Under the pieces are notes generated by a model. It saw only the letters and a list, made by a program, of their open reading frames with translations, was not told the DNA's origin and did no database searches. From NCBI RefSeq assembly GCF_009758125.1, contig NZ_WRXO01000002.1:992001-1056000 (forward strand): a stretch of 64,000 nt of DNA, read 5' to 3'. Of the stretch, positions 8,220-15,248 are shown piece after piece (position 1 is the first letter of the stretch; each line of letters starts with the position of its first letter). Source of the stretch: Chitinophaga oryziterrae (GTDB taxonomy: Bacteria > Bacteroidota > Bacteroidia > Chitinophagales > Chitinophagaceae). A program made the translations under genes and the position numbers.

Positions 8220-8711
8220 ATGGAAAACATCAAACTAGCGAAAGCTATATGGACAGAGGAGGACTTTGATGCAATGGGATGGCATGATAGCTATATCTAT
8301 TCAATTTCATTTGGTATTAATTATGAGCTTATACTTGATATTGACTATACTTTTGAATTAGTTCAACCAACAGAAGCCAATGGATATTTTAAGTTTTGGG
8401 TTTCTCCGTGCACATTGGTTTTTGAAAATGTGAATGACTTAAAGCTTGATGTTGAAATTTCAGCGCCTTTTGAACTTCAAATTTCAGATATAACCAGAAG
8501 CAATCCACGGCGTCCAATTAATACAGAGTATATAAAACGAGAAACGGAGTATCATTGGACGATTGCAACTCAGCAAGGTGATATAGCATTAAAATCTGTA
8601 GGGTATAAACAATACGTAAGACAGCAACCAGTATTGCAGGATAGTCCGCTAATTGGTTTTATTGAAAGAGGCAAAACTTCATTTGATAGAGCTACTTCAC
8701 TGATTGTTTAA
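8220..8711 (+). CDS. Hypothetical cytoplasmic protein, probable immunity protein
   Basis: 163 residues, without a signal peptide or membrane helices. The motif WTEEDFDAMGWHDSYIYSIS followed by ELILDIDYTFELV and a later WVSPCTLVFENVNDLKLDVE is shared by a widespread family of small proteins that often accompany polymorphic toxins (W.DxDFxxMGWHD ... LDIDYI ... PATLVFENV). The family has no established biochemical role as far as I know. The gene is complete, preceded by an A/G-rich leader and followed by a terminator. It ends the orphan row. Confidence 0.6.
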   Translation: MENIKLAKAIWTEEDFDAMGWHDSYIYSISFGINYELILDIDYTFELVQPTEANGYFKFWVSPCTLVFENVNDLKLDVEISAPFELQISDITRSNPRRPINTEYIKRETEYHWTIATQQGDIALKSVGYKQYVRQQPVLQDSPLIGFIERGKTSFDRATSLIV

Positions 8712-8736
8712 CGTGTGGATTGATTGAATTATATTA

Positions 8737-8757
8737 GCCGCAGGCAACCCCTGCGGC
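8737..8757. terminator. Terminator between convergent genes
   Basis: GCCGCAGG and CCTGCGGC form a perfect 8-bp stem with a five-base loop, followed by ATTATTATTTATT. It lies between the orphan immunity gene and the oppositely oriented amidase gene. Confidence 0.75.
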
Positions 8758-8815
8758 ATTATTATTTATTCGAAAGTCCCTGCTTGAGTCTAAACTTTAT
8801 TTTTCCTTCTGATAA

Positions 8816-9232
8816 TTACGGTATAAATTCCTTTAGCCAATCCTTCACATTAAAAGACGGACATGCTTTGTGCACACCGGGGAAATCCCTGTGCCCCTGA
8901 ATAACAGCCGCGGGATACTTTTCTCTCAGCACACAAACCATATAGTACATAGCAGCTTTCTGGCTTAGTGTTCGCGTATCCTGAGGATTGTTATCCCCGT
9001 CGACACCGCCGATATAGCTAACATGAATGCAGACATTGTTGTAACCTGCAACGCCATTTGCAACCAGCTCTTCATCAAGCAATTGCTGTATAGTACCATC
9101 TGCAGGTAAGATGTAGTGATACCCGGGATTCTTCCAGTGAAGCTGTGTTCTCCAATAGTTCTGTATGGCGGCAACCGGCGTTAAAGGCGGCGTTGCCGTA
9201 CAGTGGATAACGATATATTTTATGTTTCGCAT
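8816..9232 (-). CDS. N-acetylmuramoyl-L-alanine amidase (phage endolysin type)
   Basis: This is an amidase_2 / T7-lysozyme-like zinc amidase that cleaves between muramic acid and L-alanine in peptidoglycan. The start MRNIKYIVIHCTATP (138 residues) is preferred over a longer frame because the family begins with this beta-strand. The zinc ligands are visible: the His of VIHCTAT near residue 10, and the His and Cys of IQGHRDFPGVHKACPSF near 120-130. WKNPGYHYILPADGTIQQL is also typical. There is no signal peptide, as usual for endolysins that rely on other proteins for export. It is the last gene of a replication/lysis operon and lies 2 bp after the membrane-anchored protein. Confidence 0.85.
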   Translation of the reverse strand: MRNIKYIVIHCTATPPLTPVAAIQNYWRTQLHWKNPGYHYILPADGTIQQLLDEELVANGVAGYNNVCIHVSYIGGVDGDNNPQDTRTLSQKAAMYYMVCVLREKYPAAVIQGHRDFPGVHKACPSFNVKDWLKEFIP

Positions 9233-9234
9233 AA

Positions 9235-9840
9235 TCAGAACTTTATAAATGAATATTGTAACGAGATCCCTACAGAAGGTGTAAACGCTTTTCCATTCCA
9301 TCCGTAACCGGCATATGGGCCGATTGAAAAATGTTGCCTGTTTATCATCCTCAGCGCAGTAATACCTGTTAAGTGAACATTTGGATTCAGACTATAAGCA
9401 TCTACGTAAGTTTTTTTATGCCGCTGATAAGCGGTGATGATAATCGAATCCGTGAACCGGTAATTAATAACCGGCTCTTCTCCTATTTCGCCTGTAAGGT
9501 GCAGCCAGCGGTTATGGAAGCGTAATTTGTATATTGTAGTAGAATCCGGCAGATAGACGGTGTCTACCGCTGGATGCAGGAAGCCCGAAGCCGTGGTGCC
9601 GATGGCGGTTGCTTCCCGGACGTCCTTCTGCTTCGTCTGGTTCTTTACAGCGTTTAAAAAAACGGACGGTACTTTTATGTTGCCGGCCATTTTGCTGATA
9701 TGTTCCGTATTGTATTTGTCCTTCCAGTATACTGCACTGTCCTGTGTAACGTTGATATATTCCTGTTTGTGAAAACATGTTCTTAGTGTTATAATAGTGA
9801 TGAATATGAATAACAGAATAATGATGATGTGTTCCTTCAT
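9235..9840 (-). CDS. Membrane-anchored protein of phage-like module
   Basis: 201 residues with one N-terminal transmembrane anchor (HIIIILLFIFITIITLRTCF), a linker, and a beta-rich C-terminal half ending IGPYAGYGWNGKAFTPSVGI ... LQYSFIKF, reminiscent of a short barrel-like or DUF6808-type protein found in Bacteroidota phages and conjugative elements. Its position between a replication ATPase and an amidase suggests a lysis or envelope role (spanin-like). That is inference; the family is not firmly recognised. Confidence 0.55.
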   Translation of the reverse strand: MKEHIIIILLFIFITIITLRTCFHKQEYINVTQDSAVYWKDKYNTEHISKMAGNIKVPSVFLNAVKNQTKQKDVREATAIGTTASGFLHPAVDTVYLPDSTTIYKLRFHNRWLHLTGEIGEEPVINYRFTDSIIITAYQRHKKTYVDAYSLNPNVHLTGITALRMINRQHFSIGPYAGYGWNGKAFTPSVGISLQYSFIKF

Positions 9841-9843
9841 TTC

Positions 9844-10506
9844 TTAGCGTCTTTTGTCTTTACTGTCCGGGGAAAAAGCGATCAGGTTGCACATTTGCCG
9901 TAAGCGGCTGCGAAGCCGGAGTCCGTAACGTTTTTCCAGTTCTTCCCCATCCATGTTTGTGGTGAGATAAGTGATCATGTGTGCTTCCATGAACAGGTCG
10001 TAACGATGGAAGAGGATGTCTGCCATTACGTTCATGCTGTTACCGAAATAGTTTACGTCTGTTTCCTGTCCCAGGTCATCAAAACAACTGGGGCGCGGAG
10101 CACCTGATTGGATATCAAAGCATTGTTTGCTGTAACGACTTATCACCATATAACCCTCTCTCATAAATTCCAGGCTTACTTCTCTGCAGGAACGGATGAG
10201 AAATCTTTCACGAGGTGATACCAGTGCCCGCATGATGCGCATGATAGCCGTCTTTCCACATCCGACAGGGCCATTGATGATCAGCCCTTTGTACAGGTCT
10301 ATTCCCAGATGATCGGCCAGGTTTTCATCCTGAAGGAAGTAGGTCATCAGTTTCAGGATGGGCGCGCGATCAATATCATCGATATCGTAATCCGGATGGA
10401 ACATCTCCTTTCCCTTTGCTATTATGAGTTGTAAGATCTCATGATAGTCATAGGGGGTTTGAATAGTTTTTGTTATTCTTTGTGTGGAGAGGATTTGGTC
10501 GCTCAT
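9844..10506 (-). CDS. DnaC-like AAA+ ATPase (helicase loader)
   Basis: 220 residues with Walker A GLIINGPVGCGKTAIMRIM near residue 88, Walker B CFDDLGQE near 140 and sensor-1-like MITYLTTNMDGEEL near 180, then RYGLRLRSRLRQMCNLIAF, the pattern of DnaC/IstB-type loaders. It probably loads the host replicative helicase at the element's origin. Its 5' end overlaps the upstream replication-protein gene by 59 bp, and 3 bp separate it from the next gene, so the set is translationally linked. The initiator-plus-loader order mirrors lambda O-P. Confidence 0.75.
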   Translation of the reverse strand: MSDQILSTQRITKTIQTPYDYHEILQLIIAKGKEMFHPDYDIDDIDRAPILKLMTYFLQDENLADHLGIDLYKGLIINGPVGCGKTAIMRIMRALVSPRERFLIRSCREVSLEFMREGYMVISRYSKQCFDIQSGAPRPSCFDDLGQETDVNYFGNSMNVMADILFHRYDLFMEAHMITYLTTNMDGEELEKRYGLRLRSRLRQMCNLIAFSPDSKDKRR

Positions 10507-11188
10507 TGCCGAATGATTTTTTTGTTGTTAAAAGCCATTTTGAGGCCGCTGCCTGCCATTTTCTGATGGGTTGCTTACCCATCATCCAGCCGTTGGCTGA
10601 ATAGTGGTAAAAAAAGGCGAGGGCCGTTTCTGCGTTTGCATGTTCTTTATCAAACCAGGCTAAAGTTTCCTGCATGGATGGATACTTTGGCGCGTGTGTC
10701 TCACACTCATTTGTTTTGCATTGTTTATAAGATTGTTTTTTATTGTGTACCACTTTTGGTACTACTTCGGTACCAGAAGTGGTACCTGTTTTGTCCAGAT
10801 CTGGTACTATCCCTGTACCAGATGTGGTACTACCCCCGGTATCAGAAGTGGTACTACTCTCCGGGAAGAGATTCAACTGATTTTTCATAATCTCATGATC
10901 AGTTAACCGGATAACTGTTACTTTGGGGTAATGCCCTTTGTGCAGCTCCGGCTGATAGATAATGTAGCCGTATTCGTGCAGTTGTTTAAGCGTTTGGGCA
11001 AACGTATTCTTGTTGCCTATACGACTGCTGTTCATCAGCAGGTCACGTGAGATCCTGAATACAGGCGTAAAATGGTACTTGTTCCAGATATTGAACAGTG
11101 CGATGTACAAGGTAATGTGACAGGGTCTCAGACGTTTATCCCTATCTACCAGGTAGTAGAAATTTTGCATATGAAGAATGTAATTCAT
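10448..11188 (-). CDS. Replication initiator-like protein with winged-helix N-terminus
   Basis: 246 residues. The first ~110 look like a replication-protein winged helix (HITLYIALFNIWNKYHF; ISRDLLMNSSRIGNKNTFAQ; LKQLHEYGYIIYQPELHKGH). A Thr/Ser/Gly-rich linker of about 45 residues follows, encoded by an iteron-like DNA repeat. A C-terminal DnaD-like segment comes last (TLAWFDKEHANAETALAFFY; GWMMGKQPIRKWQAAASKWL), similar to DnaD/DnaB-N-type helicase-recruiting tails. It is the first gene of a minus-strand operon with the DnaC-like ATPase. The function, binding the origin and recruiting the loader, is inferred from architecture and order. Confidence 0.65.
   Translation of the reverse strand: MNYILHMQNFYYLVDRDKRLRPCHITLYIALFNIWNKYHFTPVFRISRDLLMNSSRIGNKNTFAQTLKQLHEYGYIIYQPELHKGHYPKVTVIRLTDHEIMKNQLNLFPESSTTSDTGGSTTSGTGIVPDLDKTGTTSGTEVVPKVVHNKKQSYKQCKTNECETHAPKYPSMQETLAWFDKEHANAETALAFFYHYSANGWMMGKQPIRKWQAAASKWLLTTKKSFGNERPNPLHTKNNKNYSNPL
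10746..10855. repeat. Five iteron-like repeats inside the replication gene
   Basis: Five copies of an 18-bp motif close to GGTACCAGAAGTGGTACC start at about 10746, 10769, 10792 (most degenerate), 10814 and 10838, so the spacing is 22-24 bp. The half-sites GGTACC/GTAC are self-complementary. The copies are read in different codon frames (STTSDT, STTSGT and GTTSGT against VPDLD and VPKVV), so the DNA rather than the protein repeat is what is kept. Confidence 0.7.
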
Positions 11189-11364
11189 CGTTTAGTTTTT
11201 TTGCGTTTAAGAATTTGCTGATAGTTCTGTGGCCGCAGTATTCTACGGTTTGGCAGGTTTGTCTTTTTGAGAGGGGAGATAAATTTCCTTACTTGTTGTT
11301 GCTCTTTTTGAGCCAGGGGGATGTTTGTTTGCATATGTGGATGTTTTTATGCAAATCAAAAAAA

Positions 11365-11423
11365 ATAATCAATACAAGAACAGGTGCAGGGGGGTTCGCA
11401 CCCCCTTGCACCTTATTGATTAT
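11365..11423. repeat. Large interrupted palindrome
   Basis: Outer arms ATAATCAATA / TATTGATTAT (10 bp, perfect) enclose inner arms GGTGCA-GGGGG / CCCCC-TGCACC with a TTCGCA loop. It lies between the replication operon and the next minus-strand gene (end at 11449), so it could end that gene's transcript. The size and double stem are more than a terminator needs; an origin, attachment or protein-binding site is possible. The remaining part of the 11189-11448 gap shows nothing recognisable. Confidence 0.7.
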
Positions 11424-11448
11424 CAATAAATTGTAGAAAAATAAATAT

Positions 11449-12117
11449 TTATAGTTTTCTGAGATGGCTGATCATCCGGGTAAGAAACCCGATTGCATCG
11501 TCAATGGCGGCCCGTTCAGGATGACGGTAATTCTTCTTAAACGTTGTAATTGCCAGATCATCCGTTTGTTTGGAAGTAAAATTCTCAACTACAAAGGGTA
11601 TAAGTTCCTCCTGAGCTTTCCTGGAGATATGTGGCGTTGATTTTACAAATGCTTTTGTAAGAACTGCCATTCCTGCTGCAGAGATATCCAGTTTCATTTT
11701 TTCTACAGCAGTAAAGTTCCGGACAGAAGCTGAGGAGCCTTCCTTTCGAACATTTGATGTCTGCGAAAAATGATACCGTACGAAGTAATTAAGTACTCCG
11801 GTGTGAGATAAGACTTCTTTCAGCAATTGTGTGGTGAAAGAAAATTTGTTTCCTTTTTGGGAAATTGCCTCTTCTAACAAACTTTCAAGTAATGTTAGTA
11901 TACGATATTTATGTTTGATAAACTGCTGGTGCTCCTCTTCGTTAACAATCGAAGCGGCATTTATAACAATGGCTTCCCTGATAGTGTGGATTTCCGCTAA
12001 GAGCGCGGCTTTCTGAGCTTCGTATTGTTTCTTGTCTCTAAGGTTATCTTCTTTTACATTGCAAAGGTGGTAAACAATACTGGTCAGAGTAATAACTGAC
12101 GTCGACATAATGATCAT
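11449..12117 (-). CDS. Hypothetical protein with coiled-coil N-terminus
   Basis: 222 residues. A short hydrophobic N-terminus (SVITLTSIVYHLC) is followed by a charged helical stretch (RDKKQYEAQKAALLAEIHTI; HQQFIKHKYRILTLLESLLE) likely to form a coiled coil, and a mostly helical C-terminal half ending FLTRMISHLRKL. MSTSV, three codons in, is an alternative start. I do not recognise the family. It stands alone between a large palindrome and the terminator of the next gene, within the phage-like region. Confidence 0.55.
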   Translation of the reverse strand: MIIMSTSVITLTSIVYHLCNVKEDNLRDKKQYEAQKAALLAEIHTIREAIVINAASIVNEEEHQQFIKHKYRILTLLESLLEEAISQKGNKFSFTTQLLKEVLSHTGVLNYFVRYHFSQTSNVRKEGSSASVRNFTAVEKMKLDISAAGMAVLTKAFVKSTPHISRKAQEELIPFVVENFTSKQTDDLAITTFKKNYRHPERAAIDDAIGFLTRMISHLRKL

Positions 12118-12314
12118 TTGTACGATTAAAAATTCCTGTTTCAGACCTGGTTGTTACTGACCTTGCGATATCTATTTTCATTTTAGTAAATTTTTATGAC
12201 AGCTAATTTATGCTTTCTAATATTCTGGCAAAATTTTTCTTTTGTCCATTTTAGCAAAAAAGTTGTCTTAAAAGTAACTAATGCTTTCCTGATATATTTG
12301 CGACAAAATGAAAA

Positions 12315-12346
12315 GGGGGTGTATCAGTTATTTTTGACACACCCCC
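12315..12346 (-). terminator. Terminator of the 12353-13105 gene
   Basis: On the minus strand GGGGGTGTGTCA pairs with TGATACACCCCC around an A/T loop, followed by TTTTCATTTT. It starts 7 bp past the stop. Confidence 0.8.
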
Positions 12347-12352
12347 TGACTG

Positions 12353-13105
12353 TTAATCTACATCAACAGCGATGATTGTAAGGGCATTGAAACTACCTGA
12401 TTTTAACTGGTATAGAATACCGTTAAACTCCTGATAAAATTCAACTCCCAGCACCAGAAATATTGGGTCTATGCTGTTCGCCGGCAGATTATGCGTGAGC
12501 GTTAGCAGGGCTTCCTGCTGCATACCATAGACTATTCCAGCACTACTTGCGAATACTGACTGATAAGTTTCACTTAAGAAATTTATTACCGCAGCGGCAC
12601 TTATCAGTTTAACGTGAGTAGTCCCTTCAGGTGCTTTAATAGCATCCAGCGGAATGTAAGCCGGAATAGAAACCGATGCCACTCCCGTTGCACGGTTGAT
12701 CGTGGTCGTATACTGTTCTGATATGACAGTACTGAGCGGGCTATTAATGTTGAAGTTAAATCCCTTCAGGAGCTTGGCATTTCCACTCCAGACATTACGC
12801 TCTCCACGCGCACTTGTGGCATCCGATTTCTGCACGTTCATAATAGCCTGCAACAAACGGCTGATTACTCTGCCATCGGCACTTTTGGATAAAAGTTTGT
12901 TAAAGGCAGACCTTACCAGCTTACCAGCTTTACCGGCCCTTCCAAACTCCTGCGCATTTTCCCTTACACGGGCGAATGCCGGATCCGATAAACGATTGGC
13001 ACTTACGCTTAGTTTTTGTCGTGCCATCATCCCGTCCTTGGATTTATAGAAGGTAATATCTCCTATTGTTCCCTCTAATTTTGTTATTCCTAATTGTCTG
13101 GCCAT
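12353..13105 (-). CDS. Conserved Bacteroidota protein, paralogue of the gene at 13636
   Basis: 250 residues, no signal peptide. The N-terminus (LEGTIGDITFYKSKDGMMAR, then ARVRENAQEFGRAGKAGKLV) and the middle (SARGERNVWSGNAKLLKGFN) belong to a family common in Bacteroidota mobile regions but without a known role to my knowledge. The same landmarks occur in the divergent gene at 13636: GKIGGLSAYKRKDMDGTFVR, RTRENNLEW and NPRGQRSILL. The C-terminal half is beta-rich (ASVSIPAYIPLDAI; NALTIIAVDVD), as in a virion or tail structural protein. A structural phage-like role is a guess. Confidence 0.6.
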   Translation of the reverse strand: MARQLGITKLEGTIGDITFYKSKDGMMARQKLSVSANRLSDPAFARVRENAQEFGRAGKAGKLVRSAFNKLLSKSADGRVISRLLQAIMNVQKSDATSARGERNVWSGNAKLLKGFNFNINSPLSTVISEQYTTTINRATGVASVSIPAYIPLDAIKAPEGTTHVKLISAAAVINFLSETYQSVFASSAGIVYGMQQEALLTLTHNLPANSIDPIFLVLGVEFYQEFNGILYQLKSGSFNALTIIAVDVD

Positions 13106-13268
13106 GGTTAAAATTTTGTAAATTTGTGTATAACGTTTACGTAGGTACGTTATACTTAAACCCCGGTTCCTGCAGTAACCTTTTACAATAATACGCCTGA
13201 TGATAACACTAAAAAAATGTGCCGATCGTCCATATTATATTTAATCACTTTTGATCAATTTTAACAGT

Positions 13269-13475
13269 ATGATACCACCTATTCCATATAGAGCCGTAGT
13301 TTATGTGAAAGACGTGAAAAACATTACCGGCAAGGAAGACCAGGCCGCGCGGCGGCTCTTAAAACAAATAAAAAAACAACTGGGGAAAGCACCACAGGAA
13401 TTTGTGACAATGCAGGATTTTTGTCTGGTGACGGGGATACCCGAAGAAGTAGTATTGCCGTTTCTGAAGTACTAA
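13269..13475 (+). CDS. Small conserved protein, possible DNA-binding
   Basis: ATG 13269 is chosen (MIPPIPYRAVVYVKDVKNIT) because conservation in similar small Bacteroidota proteins begins there. It gives 68 residues. A basic helical stretch (QAARRLLKQIKKQLGKAPQE) and a helix-turn-helix-like end (VTMQDFCLVTGIPEEVVLPF) suggest a small DNA-binding or adaptor protein. It lies between the two paralogous genes and just before the palindromic repeat cluster, so it might regulate one of them. Confidence 0.5.
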   Translation: MIPPIPYRAVVYVKDVKNITGKEDQAARRLLKQIKKQLGKAPQEFVTMQDFCLVTGIPEEVVLPFLKY

Positions 13476-13496
13476 GACAAAGCAATGCTTAAGGTA

Positions 13497-13576
13497 GTAT
13501 AAGCCCCATATAAGCCCCCTCATAGCCCCCTCATAGTCCCCTATAAGCCCACCTTATTTAAGGGGGGCTTATAGGG
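13497..13576. repeat. C-rich repeats ending in a 38-bp palindrome
   Basis: Three imperfect units of the type TATAAGCCCC / CATAGCCCCC stand in a row, then CCCTATAAGCCC (13539-13550) pairs with GGGCTTATAGGG (13565-13576). An inner perfect stem CCTTA-TT-TAAGG leaves only one mismatch in 38 bp. It lies between the small protein gene and the start at 13636. It may act as terminator for the former and operator or leader for the latter. Confidence 0.7.
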
Positions 13577-13635
13577 AACTTATACTTGTCTTACCAGGAG
13601 ATTTTAAGTAAATTGTAGTATACATTACACAGCAT

Positions 13636-14424
13636 ATGGCCCGACTTAGAGAAGGTATCGATTTCACCGGAAAAATCGGAGGTTTGTCTGCCTACAAAAG
13701 AAAAGATATGGATGGTACTTTTGTCCGAAGGGCAGAAGGAGTATCCAAAAATAAAATCAAAACAGCTAAAAGTTTTGAAAGAACACGGGAGAATAATCTC
13801 GAGTGGAAAGGTTGCGGCAGGGCAGCCGCCAGAATCAGATGGGCATTGCTGTTTGTAAGACATCTTGCAGACCACAATATCGCCGCTGAATTTTCCAGAT
13901 TATGCAAAGTAATGCAGTTGCAGGATACCGCAAATCCGAGAGGACAACGGTCTATTCTGCTTTCGAAGCACAGGGACCTCCTGGAGGGATTCCGCATTAC
14001 GCAAAAGAATCCTTTTGATGGCGTGGTAAGACATCCGTTGAAATGTGAAATTATAAGAGAAACCGGTAGTGCATGGGTAGAGTTGCCTAACCTGATGCCG
14101 GAAATAAACCTGTTCATTCCCTGGCAGTATCCGTTATTCCGGTTTGTAATTTCACTGCAGGCTGTTACAGACCTGCATTATAACTATCCTGCTTTTACAA
14201 AAAATGACACCGATGCTGCACCAGCGGCTTATACAGCGTGGCAGCCAGCAGGACAGAATTATACTGGAGAACGTATCGAATTACAATTAGAAGGAGGACA
14301 GAAACCGGATGATTCCTGGACTTTTATACTGTCTGTGGGATTGGAAATGGGTACGCCCATCAGCAACAATGTTGTAAACACGGTGAAATATGCAGGCTGT
14401 GCCAGGATATTGATAGTAGGGTAA
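13636..14424 (+). CDS. Conserved Bacteroidota protein, paralogue of the gene at 12353
   Basis: 262 residues. The N-terminus follows the same plan as the divergent paralogue (GKIGGLSAYKRKDMDGTFVR; FERTRENNLEWKGCGRAAAR; NPRGQRSILLSKHRDLLEGF), with a more diverged C-terminal half (NYTGERIELQLEGGQ; FILSVGLEMGTPISNNVVNT). There is no signal peptide or catalytic motif. The gene follows a C-rich palindrome by about 60 bp. The family is unknown to me; the recurrence of two divergent members suggests a pair of related structural or regulatory proteins from the phage-like element. Confidence 0.6.
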   Translation: MARLREGIDFTGKIGGLSAYKRKDMDGTFVRRAEGVSKNKIKTAKSFERTRENNLEWKGCGRAAARIRWALLFVRHLADHNIAAEFSRLCKVMQLQDTANPRGQRSILLSKHRDLLEGFRITQKNPFDGVVRHPLKCEIIRETGSAWVELPNLMPEINLFIPWQYPLFRFVISLQAVTDLHYNYPAFTKNDTDAAPAAYTAWQPAGQNYTGERIELQLEGGQKPDDSWTFILSVGLEMGTPISNNVVNTVKYAGCARILIVG

Positions 14425-14577
14425 CTGTCATCCTAAACTTTGAGCGCCTGTATTTAAGATCGCCTCTTTTCAATTCGTACGAATGATATCACATTGCATA
14501 CCGGAAAAGCCATTAAATCTATTAAAAGCACTTCGGTATGGGTTTAAACCCAAAATTCCCTCACTCCCTAAAAAAAA

Positions 14578-14607
14578 TTTGCTTAAAATAAAATAAGTGG
14601 TAATTTG
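14578..14607 (+). promoter_or_regulatory. Bacteroidota-type promoter of the ECF sigma gene
   Basis: TTTG at 14578-14581 and TAATTTG at 14601-14607 are 19 bp apart, close to the Bacteroidota consensus TTTG-N19-TAnnTTTG. They lie about 30 bp upstream of the sigma factor start. Confidence 0.55.
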
Positions 14608-14638
14608 ACACTTATTATCCACGTGCCATACTACTAAA

Positions 14639-15193
14639 TTGCAAACATTTAAGATCACCGAGCTTTGGGACTGCATGCGGTCGGGAGATGTGAATGCATT
14701 AAAAGAGTTGTATAATTCATTTTATAACAACCTCTTTTCTGCAAACTTCTCTATTTGTACAAATCGGGATATGGTAAAAGACAGTATTCACGAAGCTTTC
14801 ATTAGTATCTGGGTTAATCGCGACAAACTTCCGCCTGTAACCTCTGTTGGGGGATATATCAGCACCTGTGTACGTAGAAAGGTGATTGATGCTTTAAAGA
14901 AAGAATCTCAGCTTGAAACCGCCTTTTTAAGAATGGATGACGAACATGAACTTTCATACGAGGAAGTCATTATTGCTTTTCAGGAGCAGGAAGCCATCCG
15001 TAAAACCCTTAAAGAAGCGCTTTCCTATTTAACCAATAAACAAAAAGAGGTAATACGTTTACGTTTTTTCGAGAATAAAAACTACGAAGAAATTGCGCAA
15101 CTGGTTGGTTGTGAGCAACGTACGATTTATAATTGCATCTATGAGGCAGTTAAACGCCTCAGGCATCACTTCGCCTCTAAACATATTTCTTAA
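14639..15193 (+). CDS. ECF (FecI-like) RNA polymerase sigma factor
   Basis: 184 residues. Region 2 is recognisable (LWDCMRSGDVNALKELYNSF; MVKDSIHEAFISIWVNRDKL; GGYISTCVRRKVIDALKKE), as is region 4 (ALSYLTNKQKEVIRLRFFEN, then YEEIAQLVGCEQRTIYNCIY). The TTG start at 14639 keeps the full first helix and lies just after a promoter; an internal ATG at 14675 would cut the conserved LW...GD. It is followed by a FecR anti-sigma gene and SusC/SusD, the standard Bacteroidota arrangement in which SusC signals through FecR to release this sigma factor and switch on the uptake genes. Confidence 0.9.
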   Translation: MQTFKITELWDCMRSGDVNALKELYNSFYNNLFSANFSICTNRDMVKDSIHEAFISIWVNRDKLPPVTSVGGYISTCVRRKVIDALKKESQLETAFLRMDDEHELSYEEVIIAFQEQEAIRKTLKEALSYLTNKQKEVIRLRFFENKNYEEIAQLVGCEQRTIYNCIYEAVKRLRHHFASKHIS

Positions 15194-15248
15194 AATTTTC
15201 CGGTAAAAAATGAAGGTTCCTCCGTCATACTATTAAGTAAACCACGGA

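Noticed and set aside
10746..10855. CRISPR-like array
   Set aside because: Repeats are only 18 bp with about 5-bp spacers, imperfect, and lie inside a coding sequence; no cas genes are present.
11383..11412. tRNA-like T-arm (GGGTTCGCACCC)
   Set aside because: No acceptor, D-arm or anticodon arm can be folded upstream; the sequence is explained by the surrounding palindrome.
11215..11436. 73-residue plus-strand ORF over the palindrome
   Set aside because: Low-complexity translation, no start context, and its end is made by the palindrome arms.
8816..14424. A complete prophage
   Set aside because: No integrase, terminase, portal or recognisable capsid and tail genes and no flanking direct repeats were found; only replication, lysis-like and unknown genes are present.
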